Assembly: GCA_016715195.1 (NCBI GenBank)
Contig: JADKBB010000035.1
Location: 1-39,078 of the forward strand
Origin: Candidatus Villigracilis proximus
Lineage (GTDB): Bacteria; Chloroflexota; Anaerolineae; Anaerolineales; Villigracilaceae
Direction of reading: 5' to 3'
DNA length: 39,078 nt
Part shown: in pieces, positions 24,425-32,508 of the stretch
Position numbering within the stretch: position 1 is the stretch's first letter
Layout: each line of letters begins with the position of its first letter
Made by a program: the position numbers and the translations under genes
Notes under the pieces: model-generated
The model's input: only the letters and a program-made list of their open reading frames with translations
Database searches by the model: none
What the model was told of the DNA's origin: nothing

Positions 24425-26020
24425 TTATGGATTTGCTGTGTAAATTGTATCGCCGTGTGTGTCGTGCGCGAGATATAAACCGTCGGCGAGTTGTGTATAA
24501 ATGGATTGCACATCTTCATCTTCTGCGCCAAATTTGAACAACGCAAGAACGGCGTTTCCTGAAAGCACATCCTGTTGAAGTTCGATCACGCCTTCTTCGT
24601 ATCCACCACGCGGCAAACCGGTGACAGGGTCGATCAGGTCGGGCAAGACATAGCCGGGACGATTCGTGTACAGATAAACAGGGCCGGGCTGATTGGTATA
24701 GATGCGGATACCCTCAGGCAATTCGCTCAGAAAATCCATCGCCTTGGAATCATACCATTGGAAGGACGCGTAGCCTTGTCCGCTTTTGTGAAGTTTTTTT
24801 ACGACACTTGATATATCGTAAAAAGAAAATACAAAAATAAACAGCGTTGCAATGACAACCAAACCGCGCCAAAGAAATGTGCGTTTGCTCCACAACCAGG
24901 TCCCGAACAATACGAGCAGGATCAGCAATGCGACATAAACGGGCGAAAGAATACGCAGCTTAAATTTTGTACTCGCGTCAAACAACATCATGGACGAAAT
25001 AATGGAAGCCAGATAACCGAAGACATAAAGTGCGTTTGTAAAAGATAAAACTTCAGGTCTTCCACTGGCCGGTTGAAAAAATTTCTTTAATCCCTTATAT
25101 ACAACCCAAATCAGCAAAGCGAGCGTTATTAACGAAAGAAAACCAATAAACACATTCGGATCTTTTGTAACTTCACGCCGCCATGTTTCGACAGGGATGA
25201 AAAACGCTGAAAGATTATAGATTCCGGTTTCGATGTTTTCCGCCGAAAGCGGATGATAGACCAGTGTGCGATTTGTGGCATTGTCGGCGACGAGCTTGTT
25301 ACGGAGGCTCCACGCGAGAACCAGGGGCATAAAACTGGCAAGAAAAATTCCGGCGCTGATTAACTTTTGCTTCCATGTATCGTGCAGAAGAATTAACGCA
25401 ACGAGGAAGGTTGCAAGAAGAGCAAGTCCGGCGTAACGTGTTAAATAAGTGAGCGCGGTAAGGACGCCTGTGGAGATCAGCCATGTGGAGTCAGGCAGCT
25501 TGCTGCCAGATGCAGGAGCAAGCTCCTGCACTCCATAATATTTAGAAAAAGTCAGAAATGCGGCGAGGCTGAAAAAGATATAGAGCGGCTCGCTCATGGC
25601 TACAGCATGAGTATTGAACAACGAAGCATTGACCGTGAACAGTAAAGCCAATACCACGCCCGCAATTTGTGAGCGGGTCATGCGCCAGCCGATGATACCA
25701 AGCAGAAATGCATTTGCGCCGAATAATAACGCGTTAAGAAAACGCGCGCCGCGCAGAGGATCAAGTCCGCTGAGACCGATCAAAGCCAATAGAGATGAAA
25801 AGCCGGGGGGAAAGTGTGTAACAGGACCATTACTTGCAAGCCATGCTTCGCGATATCCTTGCCCGCTGAGGATGCTGCGCGCGCCTGCAATATATCCGAT
25901 CGAGTCATCTGAAAGCCCAAGTCCTTCGGGCGTGCTGTAAAGTAATACACCGAGTGCGCTCAGGGCAATCAAACCGAGAGCAATCAAGAAAAGAGACTGG
26001 GGTTTCAGATATTGTTTCAT
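24425..26020 (-). CDS. GT-C membrane glycosyltransferase carrying an in-frame palindromic insert
   Basis: 531 residues with about 11-12 helices. The first external loop GLSDDSIGYIAGARSIL has the acidic pair typical of GT-C enzymes, followed by VTHFPPGFSSLLALI. A C-terminal soluble part (about 425-531) follows. Residues ~162-178 (YGVQELAPASGSKLPDS) come from a full double-hairpin repeat, in the loop before a helix that ends TYLTRYAGL, the usual R-Y-x-G position in this family. The loop corresponds to the one interrupted in the protein at 6991-8505. Donor and acceptor are unknown. Confidence 0.75.
   Translation of the reverse strand: MKQYLKPQSLFLIALGLIALSALGVLLYSTPEGLGLSDDSIGYIAGARSILSGQGYREAWLASNGPVTHFPPGFSSLLALIGLSGLDPLRGARFLNALLFGANAFLLGIIGWRMTRSQIAGVVLALLFTVNASLFNTHAVAMSEPLYIFFSLAAFLTFSKYYGVQELAPASGSKLPDSTWLISTGVLTALTYLTRYAGLALLATFLVALILLHDTWKQKLISAGIFLASFMPLVLAWSLRNKLVADNATNRTLVYHPLSAENIETGIYNLSAFFIPVETWRREVTKDPNVFIGFLSLITLALLIWVVYKGLKKFFQPASGRPEVLSFTNALYVFGYLASIISSMMLFDASTKFKLRILSPVYVALLILLVLFGTWLWSKRTFLWRGLVVIATLFIFVFSFYDISSVVKKLHKSGQGYASFQWYDSKAMDFLSELPEGIRIYTNQPGPVYLYTNRPGYVLPDLIDPVTGLPRGGYEEGVIELQQDVLSGNAVLALFKFGAEDEDVQSIYTQLADGLYLAHDTHGDTIYTANP
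25486..25537 (-). repeat. in-frame palindromic element, copy 3 (full)
   Basis: 52 bp, same orientation as copy 1. Hairpin 1 is identical (TGCAGGAGC/GCTCCTGCA). Hairpin 2 is GGCAGC/GCTGCC, against GGACAGC/GCTGTCC in copy 2, so both arms changed together. Outer ends GGAGT / ACTCC are kept. Confidence 0.85.
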
Positions 26021-26031
26021 TCAGGAAAAAT

Positions 26032-26100
26032 CACAGAGACGCCCCCATCCCCATCCCTTCCCCCAATTTCTTTGGGGGAAGGGAGTTGGCCGTCTCTGCG
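26032..26100. repeat. nested hairpin with CAGAGACG ends
   Basis: CACAGAGACG (26032-26041) and CGTCTCTGCG (26091-26100) form the outer stem. CCCTTCCCCC (26055-26064) and GGGGGAAGGG (26074-26083) form a perfect inner stem. It looks as if one hairpin type sits inside another. Confidence 0.7.
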
Positions 26101-26112
26101 ATAAAAAATCAA

Positions 26113-27840
26113 TTACGCTTGTTTGCCAATGTAACCTTGTGCTTCAAGATAGGCAACCACAATACGCGCATTTTCTTCTGCAGATGCCCCAAAGCCCTGC
26201 AATGTGATCTCTGGTTCGATTGGCTGTTCGTATGGATCATCCACGCCGGTGAAGCCCATTGGCTTGCCATCGACCATGGCCTGACGTGCTTTGGCATATA
26301 AGCCTTTCACATCACGCTGTTCGCAGACTTCGACTGGAGTGTCCATATAAATTTCGATGAAGTTCTCACCGACCATCTTGCGCGCTTCTGCACGAGTGGC
26401 GCGGTAGGGACTGATGGCAGCACAGATCACAGCACCGCTCGCGTGGACAATTTCACCAGCTACGAAACCAATACGGATGATGTTGGTATCGCGGTCTTCT
26501 TTGCTGAAGCCGAGACCCTTCGAAAGATGGGTACGCACAACGTCACCGTCGAGGATGGCGATCTCACGTCCGCGTTCGAGCAGCAGAGTGGTGAGCACTT
26601 CAGTTGTGGCGCTCTTGCCTGATCCGCTCAAACCGGTGAACCAGATACAGAATCCCTGCTTGTGGCGCGGAGGATACATCTCGCGCAAAATTTCAGCAGT
26701 CTCAGGGCGGGTGAACCATTCAGGGAATAACTTGCCCTTGGCAAGATAGTCATCGCGGACTTGTGTACCGGAGATGTTCGCAACTTTCGCGCCCTTGGGT
26801 ACATCTTTTTCTTCAACATAACGAGCTTCATCGGGAAGATAGACCAGCATTTCAAAAGGAACCATCTTGACGCCGAGTTCGGATTCGTACTTGGTCATCA
26901 ATTCCTGCGCATCATACGGACCGTAGAACGGCTTGCCGCTCGAATCATTTCCCGGCCCTGCGTGATCGCGGCCAACAATGAAGTGATTGGCGCCGTGATT
27001 ACGGCGGATAATGGCATGCAGCAAAGCTTCCTTCGGGCCTGCCATGCGCATGGCCAATGGAAGCAGGCTGAGCATGGTGTCTTTCTTATCGTAGTAATTA
27101 TCAACCAATGCCTTGTATGTGCGGACACGGGTGTAATGATCCACGTCACCGGGCTTGGTCATACCAACCACAGGGTGAACGATCAATGAACCTTTCACTT
27201 CGGCAGCGGCGCGCTTGGTCAGTTCTTCATGAATGCGGTGCAAAGGATTGCGGGTCTGGAAAGCGACGACATTGTCGTGCCCCATCGCTTCGAGCATTTC
27301 GCGCACCTGAGCGGGTGTGTGACGTAAATTTACAAAGTCATAATATTTGGGGAGGTTTACAACCTTCAACGCGCCAGAAATGCAGACCTTGCTCCAGCGG
27401 GCCATTTCAGAAACCATCGGGTGCTTCGAGTCAGTTGAACCATAAGCGTGTGCGGCTTCGGCTTCGGCATCCCAGTGATAGACTTCTTCGAGAGTCAAGA
27501 CCGCGATCAGATCAAAGTTTGCGCTGCGCAATGCCAATTCTTCGCCCACTGTCGGCAGTTCTTTAGGATCAGCTGTCAGGGTGATGGGAAGCGGGAAGAG
27601 GGTTCCATCCGCAAGGCGCATTTCCTTGAGCACGCGATCATAATCCGCTTTGCCCATGAAAGTTGTCAGCGGAGAAAATCCGCCGGTGGCGATCAATTCA
27701 AGATCGCACATGTTGCGCATGGTGATCTTGATCGAAGGAAGTTTTCCGGCGCGGGCGAGCAGTTCTTCACGCTCTTTACCTTCAACCACCAGGTTGACCA
27801 GTTTGCCGCCATAAGGGGTAATCAGATTTGCTTTTGCCAT
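26113..27840 (-). CDS. bifunctional sulfate adenylyltransferase / APS kinase (PAPS synthetase)
   Basis: 575 residues. Residues 1-~390 are ATP sulfurylase: FQTRNPLHRIHEELTKRAA (the QxRNPxHxxH-type ATP site), GMTKPGDVDHYTRVRTY and VGRDHAGPGNDSSG. Residues ~395-575 are APS kinase: GLSGSGKSATTEVL (P-loop), ILDGDVVRTHLSKGLGFS and AAISPYRATRAEAR. Together they make PAPS from sulfate and ATP. GGAGTG stands 8 nt before the ATG. No sulfate-reduction genes are near, while four sulfotransferases are, so the PAPS is probably for glycan sulfation. The upstream gap has a TATAAT about 100 nt before the start. Confidence 0.95.
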   Translation of the reverse strand: MAKANLITPYGGKLVNLVVEGKEREELLARAGKLPSIKITMRNMCDLELIATGGFSPLTTFMGKADYDRVLKEMRLADGTLFPLPITLTADPKELPTVGEELALRSANFDLIAVLTLEEVYHWDAEAEAAHAYGSTDSKHPMVSEMARWSKVCISGALKVVNLPKYYDFVNLRHTPAQVREMLEAMGHDNVVAFQTRNPLHRIHEELTKRAAAEVKGSLIVHPVVGMTKPGDVDHYTRVRTYKALVDNYYDKKDTMLSLLPLAMRMAGPKEALLHAIIRRNHGANHFIVGRDHAGPGNDSSGKPFYGPYDAQELMTKYESELGVKMVPFEMLVYLPDEARYVEEKDVPKGAKVANISGTQVRDDYLAKGKLFPEWFTRPETAEILREMYPPRHKQGFCIWFTGLSGSGKSATTEVLTTLLLERGREIAILDGDVVRTHLSKGLGFSKEDRDTNIIRIGFVAGEIVHASGAVICAAISPYRATRAEARKMVGENFIEIYMDTPVEVCEQRDVKGLYAKARQAMVDGKPMGFTGVDDPYEQPIEPEITLQGFGASAEENARIVVAYLEAQGYIGKQA

Positions 27841-27941
27841 TTTTTTTCACTCCATAAAAAGTATAACTTCGGAAGTCTTTTCGGAGTCTTTCCGTCTAAA
27901 TAGACATCCAAAGTTTGATTATTTTCCAAACACAAGCGCAA

Positions 27942-27947
27942 ATTATA
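27942..27947 (-). promoter_or_regulatory. putative -10 box for the PAPS synthetase gene
   Basis: Minus-strand TATAAT is followed by a leader of about 95 nt. That leader holds two near-direct copies of GGAAGTCTTTT / GGAGTCTTTCC. A TTGACT lies only 11 nt upstream, so the -35 is unclear. Confidence 0.4.
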
Positions 27948-28016
27948 CTCCAAAATTCAGTCAATGAATTTTGGTTTCCTCAAAATTAGTTGAAGTCTCA
28001 ATTCGGCTGGCTGAGA

Positions 28017-28022
28017 TATAAT
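28017..28022 (+). promoter_or_regulatory. -10 box, probable leaderless promoter
   Basis: GAGATATAAT ends 7 nt before the ATG at 28030, so transcription would begin at or one base before the start codon. No Shine-Dalgarno is present. Confidence 0.5.
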
Positions 28023-28029
28023 CCCAAGC

Positions 28030-29634
28030 ATGAATTCCAAATATCTGCGCAACTTTTCTTTCGGCCTGATCGTCATCGGCTACATTTATTATATCTATCG
28101 TTACATTATCGCCACCAGTTTTTTGATCGGCGGCACAACCTATTACGTACTCTTTGACGACGCCATGATCTCAATGCGCTATGCCTATAATCTCGCGCAC
28201 GGTCTCGGCCCGGTTTGGAATGCCGGCGAACACGTCGAAGGTTTCACCAACCCGCTTTGGGTGGGAATCATGGCGCTCGTACATCTTCTGCCAATCGGAT
28301 TAAATCAAACCAGCCTTGTGATACAGATCATTGGCGCATCTTTCCTAACCCTCAACCTGTTCCTCGTTAAAAAGATCACCGAACATTTTACAAACGACCT
28401 CTTCGTCATGCTCGCCGCTGTAGCATTGACAGCGTTCTACGCGCCGCTCAACTCTTATGGATTACTCGGCATGGAAGTGAGTCTGTTGGTCTTGATGTTA
28501 ACCGCGGTCATCTGGCTGATCTTGAAGAACGGCAACCGTTTCTCGATTTCAATTTATATTTTGCTTGCCCTCTCAACCTTCGTCCGCTTTGACATGGCAG
28601 TCCCCTATCTTGTCATCTTCGCAGTCTTGTTCATCACACAAAAAGAAAACCGCAAACAACACATGATCTGGGGGCTGGGACTGCTCATCCTCTCACTAGG
28701 CGGGCAAACCCTTGCGCGTTATTTGTATTACGGCGCACTCCTCCCAAACACCTACTACCTAAAAGTGGAAGGCTGGCCGCTGACCCTGCGCCTCCTGCGC
28801 GGACTGTACGCGCTGATCCACTTTGCCTATTATTCAAACTGGGCGCTGATCCTGCTGCCTTTCACCCTCTTCCTCTTCCGCCGTGACTGGAAAGTGACCC
28901 TGCTGGCCCTCATCCTCACCGGACAGATCGCCTACTCTGTTTATGTGGGCGGCGATGCCTGGGAGAATCACGGCGGAGCGAATCGCTACATTGTCATCGC
29001 CATGCCGGTCTTCTTTATCACCTTTAGCTGGGCTGTGGCCGAACTGCTTAAGAAAGCAGTAAATCAATTTATTACGAATAAGTTTGAAATAAAAGTTTAT
29101 GGAATACTATGGCGTGCGGTCTTCGTAGTCCTTTTTGTGTTCTCCATTCTCAACTTCAACGCCCTGATCGGCGAGTGGAAATCCATAGAACGCTGGAACT
29201 TTGCGCGCCGCCCCGATTACGTGGCAGGCAGTGACCGTAATTTACAAGTTGCGCTTTCGATCGAAAATGTCACCACGCCCGGCGCATCGGTTGCAGTGAT
29301 CGGCGCAGGGACGATCCCCTATTTATTGCCCGACCGCTACGCGATTGACATCCTCGGCAAGGCAGACCCCTACATCGCGCATCAAAATGTACGCACGCCA
29401 ATGAGCATTGTGGATGTACCGTCCATGCGGCCCGGTCACATGAAATGGGACTACGCCTACACCTTCGGCGAACTCAAACCTGATGTGATCGTCTCGATCT
29501 GGGAAGGGACAAACGCAGAAGCCGCGCCCTATCTGGAAAAAGATTATGTCTATGCGGTCATCGGGGAGGGAATCAAAGTATATCTGCTAAAAGACTCGCC
29601 CAATATTCATTGGGATAAAGTGGTAATAAAATAG
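28030..29634 (+). CDS. GT-C membrane glycosyltransferase (AftB-like loop)
   Basis: 534 residues, about 10-11 helices. After the first helix comes FDDAMISMRYAYNLAHGLG followed by VWNAGEHVEGFTNPLW. This DDAxIxxRYAxN plus WNxGExVEGxTNPLW block is, from recall, shared with AftB-type arabinofuranosyltransferases and many uncharacterised bacterial GT-C proteins. The C-terminal ~130 residues are soluble and contain GAGTIPYLLPDRYAIDILGKAD. It is a lone plus-strand gene diverging from the PAPS synthetase gene and is closed by a terminator at 29738-29773. The donor is unknown. Confidence 0.75.
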   Translation: MNSKYLRNFSFGLIVIGYIYYIYRYIIATSFLIGGTTYYVLFDDAMISMRYAYNLAHGLGPVWNAGEHVEGFTNPLWVGIMALVHLLPIGLNQTSLVIQIIGASFLTLNLFLVKKITEHFTNDLFVMLAAVALTAFYAPLNSYGLLGMEVSLLVLMLTAVIWLILKNGNRFSISIYILLALSTFVRFDMAVPYLVIFAVLFITQKENRKQHMIWGLGLLILSLGGQTLARYLYYGALLPNTYYLKVEGWPLTLRLLRGLYALIHFAYYSNWALILLPFTLFLFRRDWKVTLLALILTGQIAYSVYVGGDAWENHGGANRYIVIAMPVFFITFSWAVAELLKKAVNQFITNKFEIKVYGILWRAVFVVLFVFSILNFNALIGEWKSIERWNFARRPDYVAGSDRNLQVALSIENVTTPGASVAVIGAGTIPYLLPDRYAIDILGKADPYIAHQNVRTPMSIVDVPSMRPGHMKWDYAYTFGELKPDVIVSIWEGTNAEAAPYLEKDYVYAVIGEGIKVYLLKDSPNIHWDKVVIK

Positions 29635-29661
29635 ACATCTTGTATAAGTAAAGCGTTGTAG

Positions 29662-29734
29662 ACCACAAAGACACAAAATCACAAAGACACTAAGTTTTTT
29701 TCTTCGAGTCTTCGAGGCTTTGTGTCTTTGTGGT
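29662..29734. repeat. CACAAAG-family inverted repeat
   Basis: ACCACAAAGACACAAA (from 29662) pairs with CTTTGTGTCTTTGTGGT (29718-29734). Inner arms ACAAAGACACTAAG and CTTCGAGGC are looser. Same family as 15442-15527. Confidence 0.75.
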
Positions 29735-29737
29735 AAT

Positions 29738-29773
29738 AAAAAGAGCGATGGGTTTTGACCATCACTCTTTTTT
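29738..29773. terminator. intrinsic terminator after the GT-C gene
   Basis: AAAAAGAG-C-GATGG, a 7-nt loop, then CCATC-A-CTCTTTTTT. It lies 104 nt past the plus-strand stop, directly after the hairpin repeat. Confidence 0.7.
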
Positions 29774-29787
29774 ATACACTCACAATC

Positions 29788-29860
29788 CGGATCGCGGACT
29801 TTAGTCCGCGTTGCAATCGTGAAGAGGTAAACACAAGCGCGGACTGAAGTCCGCACTCCT
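29788..29860. repeat. GCGGACT-type double hairpin
   Basis: Two perfect 16-nt palindromes, GCGGACTTTAGTCCGC (29794-29809) and GCGGACTGAAGTCCGC (29839-29854), lie 29 nt apart. On the minus strand it starts GGAGTGCGGACT, sharing GGAGTGC with the in-frame element. Confidence 0.75.
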
Positions 29861-29868
29861 GTTGTTTT

Positions 29869-30893
29869 CTAGCTTAGCTTAACCAGCTTTTCAGTCTTTT
29901 GAGATTCATACGCCGCGAGCGCCATTCTTAAAGCTTGTATGCCGTCGTTCAAATCGCATACGGGTTGCGCATCTCCGCGAACAATATCAATAAAGTGTTT
30001 TGTCTGCGCGATGAACAATTGATTGCGCTCGAATCCTTCGGGCGGGGAAAATGATTCAGAAACAGGAGCAGGCGGCAGGTCTGAATAGGAACCGAAGGGA
30101 GCGGGCATTTTTTGAAAGTGCAGAATGCCGTCGGTGTTGTCCCATTTTAAAGTGCCGTCCGTTCCGACAATTTCCAAACGATGCACAGGCGGACGTTGGA
30201 AATAATTAATATGCACGCCGCCAATTGCGCCGCTGGAAAATTTCAAACCGATCTCGGCCACATCTTCAACATCCAACTCAAGCGATGAAAGATGCTCGTT
30301 GAAAGACCAGAGCGAATTCACATCACCCAAAATAAAACGCAAATAATCCAGCGGATGTGTGAGCGTGACGATCACGCCGCCGCCCAGATCCGCGCGCGCG
30401 GCATAGCTCTGACGATAATCTTCCCACGGATGCCAGTTGGGCAGATACTCGCCCCAGCGTACATGGACAGTTAACACCTTGCCCAGTGTGCCCGCTTGAA
30501 TTAATTCACGCGCCTTGTTGAGCGTGGGATGATATCGAAATTGAAAGCCGACAAGAATCCTGCTTCCACTTTTTGCGCGGCTTTTTGCAATTCATCCAAT
30601 CGTTCGAGTGAATGCGACACGGGTTTCTCAAGCAAAATATGACAGCCCGCTTCCGCCGCAGGAATCGCAACATCCAAATGCAGCGCGGTTGGGTTCGCAA
30701 CAATCACCGCATCAGGTTTGTGTTTCTTCAACGCTTCGTGCAGATCGGTCTCAACGGGATAGCCCGCGAGTTCATCATCTGATAATGTGGCGCGATGCGA
30801 ACGCAGCAGCACAACATCTTTTTCACCCAACGCGATTAAATTTCGAAAATGACGGCGTCCAATGGAGCCGAGTCCGGCAATTATATATTTCAT
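29869..30893 (-). CDS. Gfo/Idh/MocA family oxidoreductase, frameshifted
   Basis: About 341 residues when joined. The N-terminal part starts at ATG 30893 (MKYIIAGLGSIGRRHFRNL, Rossmann loop); a longer frame to 30974 reads repeat DNA and is rejected. It holds DAVIVANPTALHLDVAIPA and the catalytic ILLEKPVSHS (EKP). Near 30553-30563 the frame shifts by one base. The second frame continues VGFQFRYHPTLNKARELI, then GGGVIVTLTHPLDYLRFI and a C-terminal substrate domain. The family oxidises or reduces sugars with NAD(P). It sits downstream of a sulfotransferase gene, so a glycan precursor is likely. Confidence 0.75.
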
Positions 30894-30904
30894 TTTGATT
30901 TCCT

Positions 30905-30987
30905 GTAGGGGCGGGGCTTGTCCCCGCCCTTTTTGTTGTATAAAAACCGGATTGCAACCATTGGGCGACCACAAGGGTCGCCCCTAC
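30905..30987. repeat. GGGGCG-type double hairpin
   Basis: Outer ends GTAGGGGCG (30905-30913) and CGCCCCTAC (30979-30987) pair. Inner hairpin 1 is GGGCGGGG/TCCCCGCCC, and inner hairpin 2 is GGGCGACC/GGGTCGCCC. It fills the gap between two minus-strand genes. Confidence 0.8.
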
Positions 30988-30993
30988 GATTGA

Positions 30994-32022
30994 TTACCAA
31001 TTTAAATCTTTTTCATATTTCCATCGAACCAGCATCTCGCCCGCGACTTCTTTGAAAACGGATTTATCTTTCTCCGTGAAAAGCCGTGACCAATTTCCGG
31101 CCTGCCCTTTGGGGAGGAAGGACGCGATTCCTTCATTCCTTTTGGCCTGCCACTCCTCATCGGGATTCGACGACATTTCGGCTTTGATCTTCTCCCCCAA
31201 TTCCGCGTGGACAGTTTTCACGCCGAGGAAGTTCCACAGTTTGCTCATCTCATCAAACGGGACGGAAAGCAGATCTTCGTAACGCATTCCAAAATAATGA
31301 TCGCCGAATAATCTGCGGGCTTCGTCTTCGGTTTCTTTTAAATTTACGACCCAGCCTTTGGCCACTCGGCGGATAAATGACTCGGTGAAGATCGAGCGTG
31401 TGCCATTCGTGAACGGGGTCTGATCCTTGCGTAAATCTTCGATAATGCGTTTATCTTCCGCGCTCAGGAATTTTGATTCTTCTACAAAATTACGGAAGCG
31501 TTCCGAGATCAACACATCACGTCCATCGCGGACGATGTAAACGAGTTTCGCATCAGGATACACCGCGTGCATATCGCGCACAGCCTGCCCGTGGATCGTG
31601 GACGAGGGGCTCTTGTCACCGACGATCATTTTCCCTTCGCGGGCGGCATCACGCTCCAGAATAAAATCGGCAGCCGAGCGCAAGACAAGCGGAGATAAAT
31701 CCTGTCCCTGATTCCAGCGGTTTGATTTACGAGTCAGCCATTCTTCGGCTTCGGGCGTATTCACCAACGACTTAAGCAATGGCTGACGGGTGAAGAAGTG
31801 CGCCTGATAATTACAATGCACTTCGGGATGCAAACGTGCAAGACGCATCAGAAGCGTAGTCCCTGAGCGGGCGTGGCCGAAAATAAAGAACTTCTCGCGC
31901 GGAAAGAATTGTTTGATCTCCGCCACTTCTTCAAGTGTGATGGCCGGGATGGGATTGCGCTTGTTCTTTTTTGGGTCACCCTTGATGAGGATGCGAGCCG
32001 CGGTTTTGAAACGAGAAAACAT
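30994..32022 (-). CDS. sulfotransferase family protein
   Basis: 342 residues. EKFFIFGHARSGTTLLMRLA is the 5'-phosphosulfate loop (RSGTT) and LVYIVRDGRDVLISERFRN is the 3'-phosphate motif. GKMIVGDKSPSSTIHG lies between them, as in Sulfotransfer_3-like enzymes. The tail AGNWSRLFTEKDKSVFKEVA ends like the paralogues at 16593 and 20486 (WKYEKDLNW), although the N-terminal half is more distant. It is the fourth sulfotransferase in the window. The acceptor is unknown. Confidence 0.87.
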   Translation of the reverse strand: MFSRFKTAARILIKGDPKKNKRNPIPAITLEEVAEIKQFFPREKFFIFGHARSGTTLLMRLARLHPEVHCNYQAHFFTRQPLLKSLVNTPEAEEWLTRKSNRWNQGQDLSPLVLRSAADFILERDAAREGKMIVGDKSPSSTIHGQAVRDMHAVYPDAKLVYIVRDGRDVLISERFRNFVEESKFLSAEDKRIIEDLRKDQTPFTNGTRSIFTESFIRRVAKGWVVNLKETEDEARRLFGDHYFGMRYEDLLSVPFDEMSKLWNFLGVKTVHAELGEKIKAEMSSNPDEEWQAKRNEGIASFLPKGQAGNWSRLFTEKDKSVFKEVAGEMLVRWKYEKDLNW

Positions 32023-32040
32023 GATTATCGAAACTCCAGA

Positions 32041-32498
32041 TTATCTTTTCCAGTTCAACATCACCAACCCGGCAAAACAAACCAGGATGCCGGTGATATT
32101 GACCCAGCTTAATTTATCTTTGAAGACGAAGATCGCCACAGGGACGAGAATCAGCGAAGCGAGCACATTGGTCAACACGGCGGCTACACCGAGATTCCAG
32201 CCGGCACGATAGACGAGCAGGAAGCCGAATTCGATTCCGACCACGGCAACGGCCAGCAGGAAACTGGCCCAGTTGAGATTCTTTAACTCGGAGGCGAATC
32301 CATTGTCGGCGGGGAAAGAAGCGCGACGATCAGTGTGATGCCGAGCGCAACAGTGTACGTCACAAGCAGGGAAATGGCGAAATTAATGTTCGATGGGACA
32401 CTCTTGGCACTAAAGTGATACAGTGCGCTGGAACAGATCGCCAGTGTGATCGAAAAGTAAAACAGAAACATGCTTTTTTGCCCGGTCACAATATCCAC
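32041..32498 (-). CDS. EamA/EmrE-like half transporter, frameshifted
   Basis: About 150 residues when joined. The first frame gives two helices (MFLFYFSITLAICSSALYHF; FAISLLVTYTVALGITLIVAL) and runs out at LLSPPTMDSPPS*. The GGGG run at 32311-32314 (plus strand) probably lacks one base. The corrected frame continues DNGFASELKNLNWASFLLAV, then two to three helices ending VNITGILVCFAGLVMLNWKR. Half-size EamA proteins pair to move drugs or lipid-linked sugars (as ArnE/ArnF do for undecaprenyl-aminoarabinose). A flippase role here is inference. The start may be GTG 32498 or ATG 32471. Confidence 0.65.
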
Positions 32499-32508
32499 CG
32501 ATCAGAAT

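Noticed and set aside
27448..27903. Plus-strand frame opposite the sulfate adenylyltransferase gene
   Set aside because: It is the antisense of a highly conserved enzyme.
29738..29773. Part of the CACAAAG repeat
   Set aside because: It has its own stem and T-run and fits an independent terminator better.
30894..30974. N-terminal extension of the oxidoreductase (MWSPNGCNPVF...)
   Set aside because: It translates the GGGGCG repeat; MKYIIAGLGSIG at 30893 is the natural Rossmann start.
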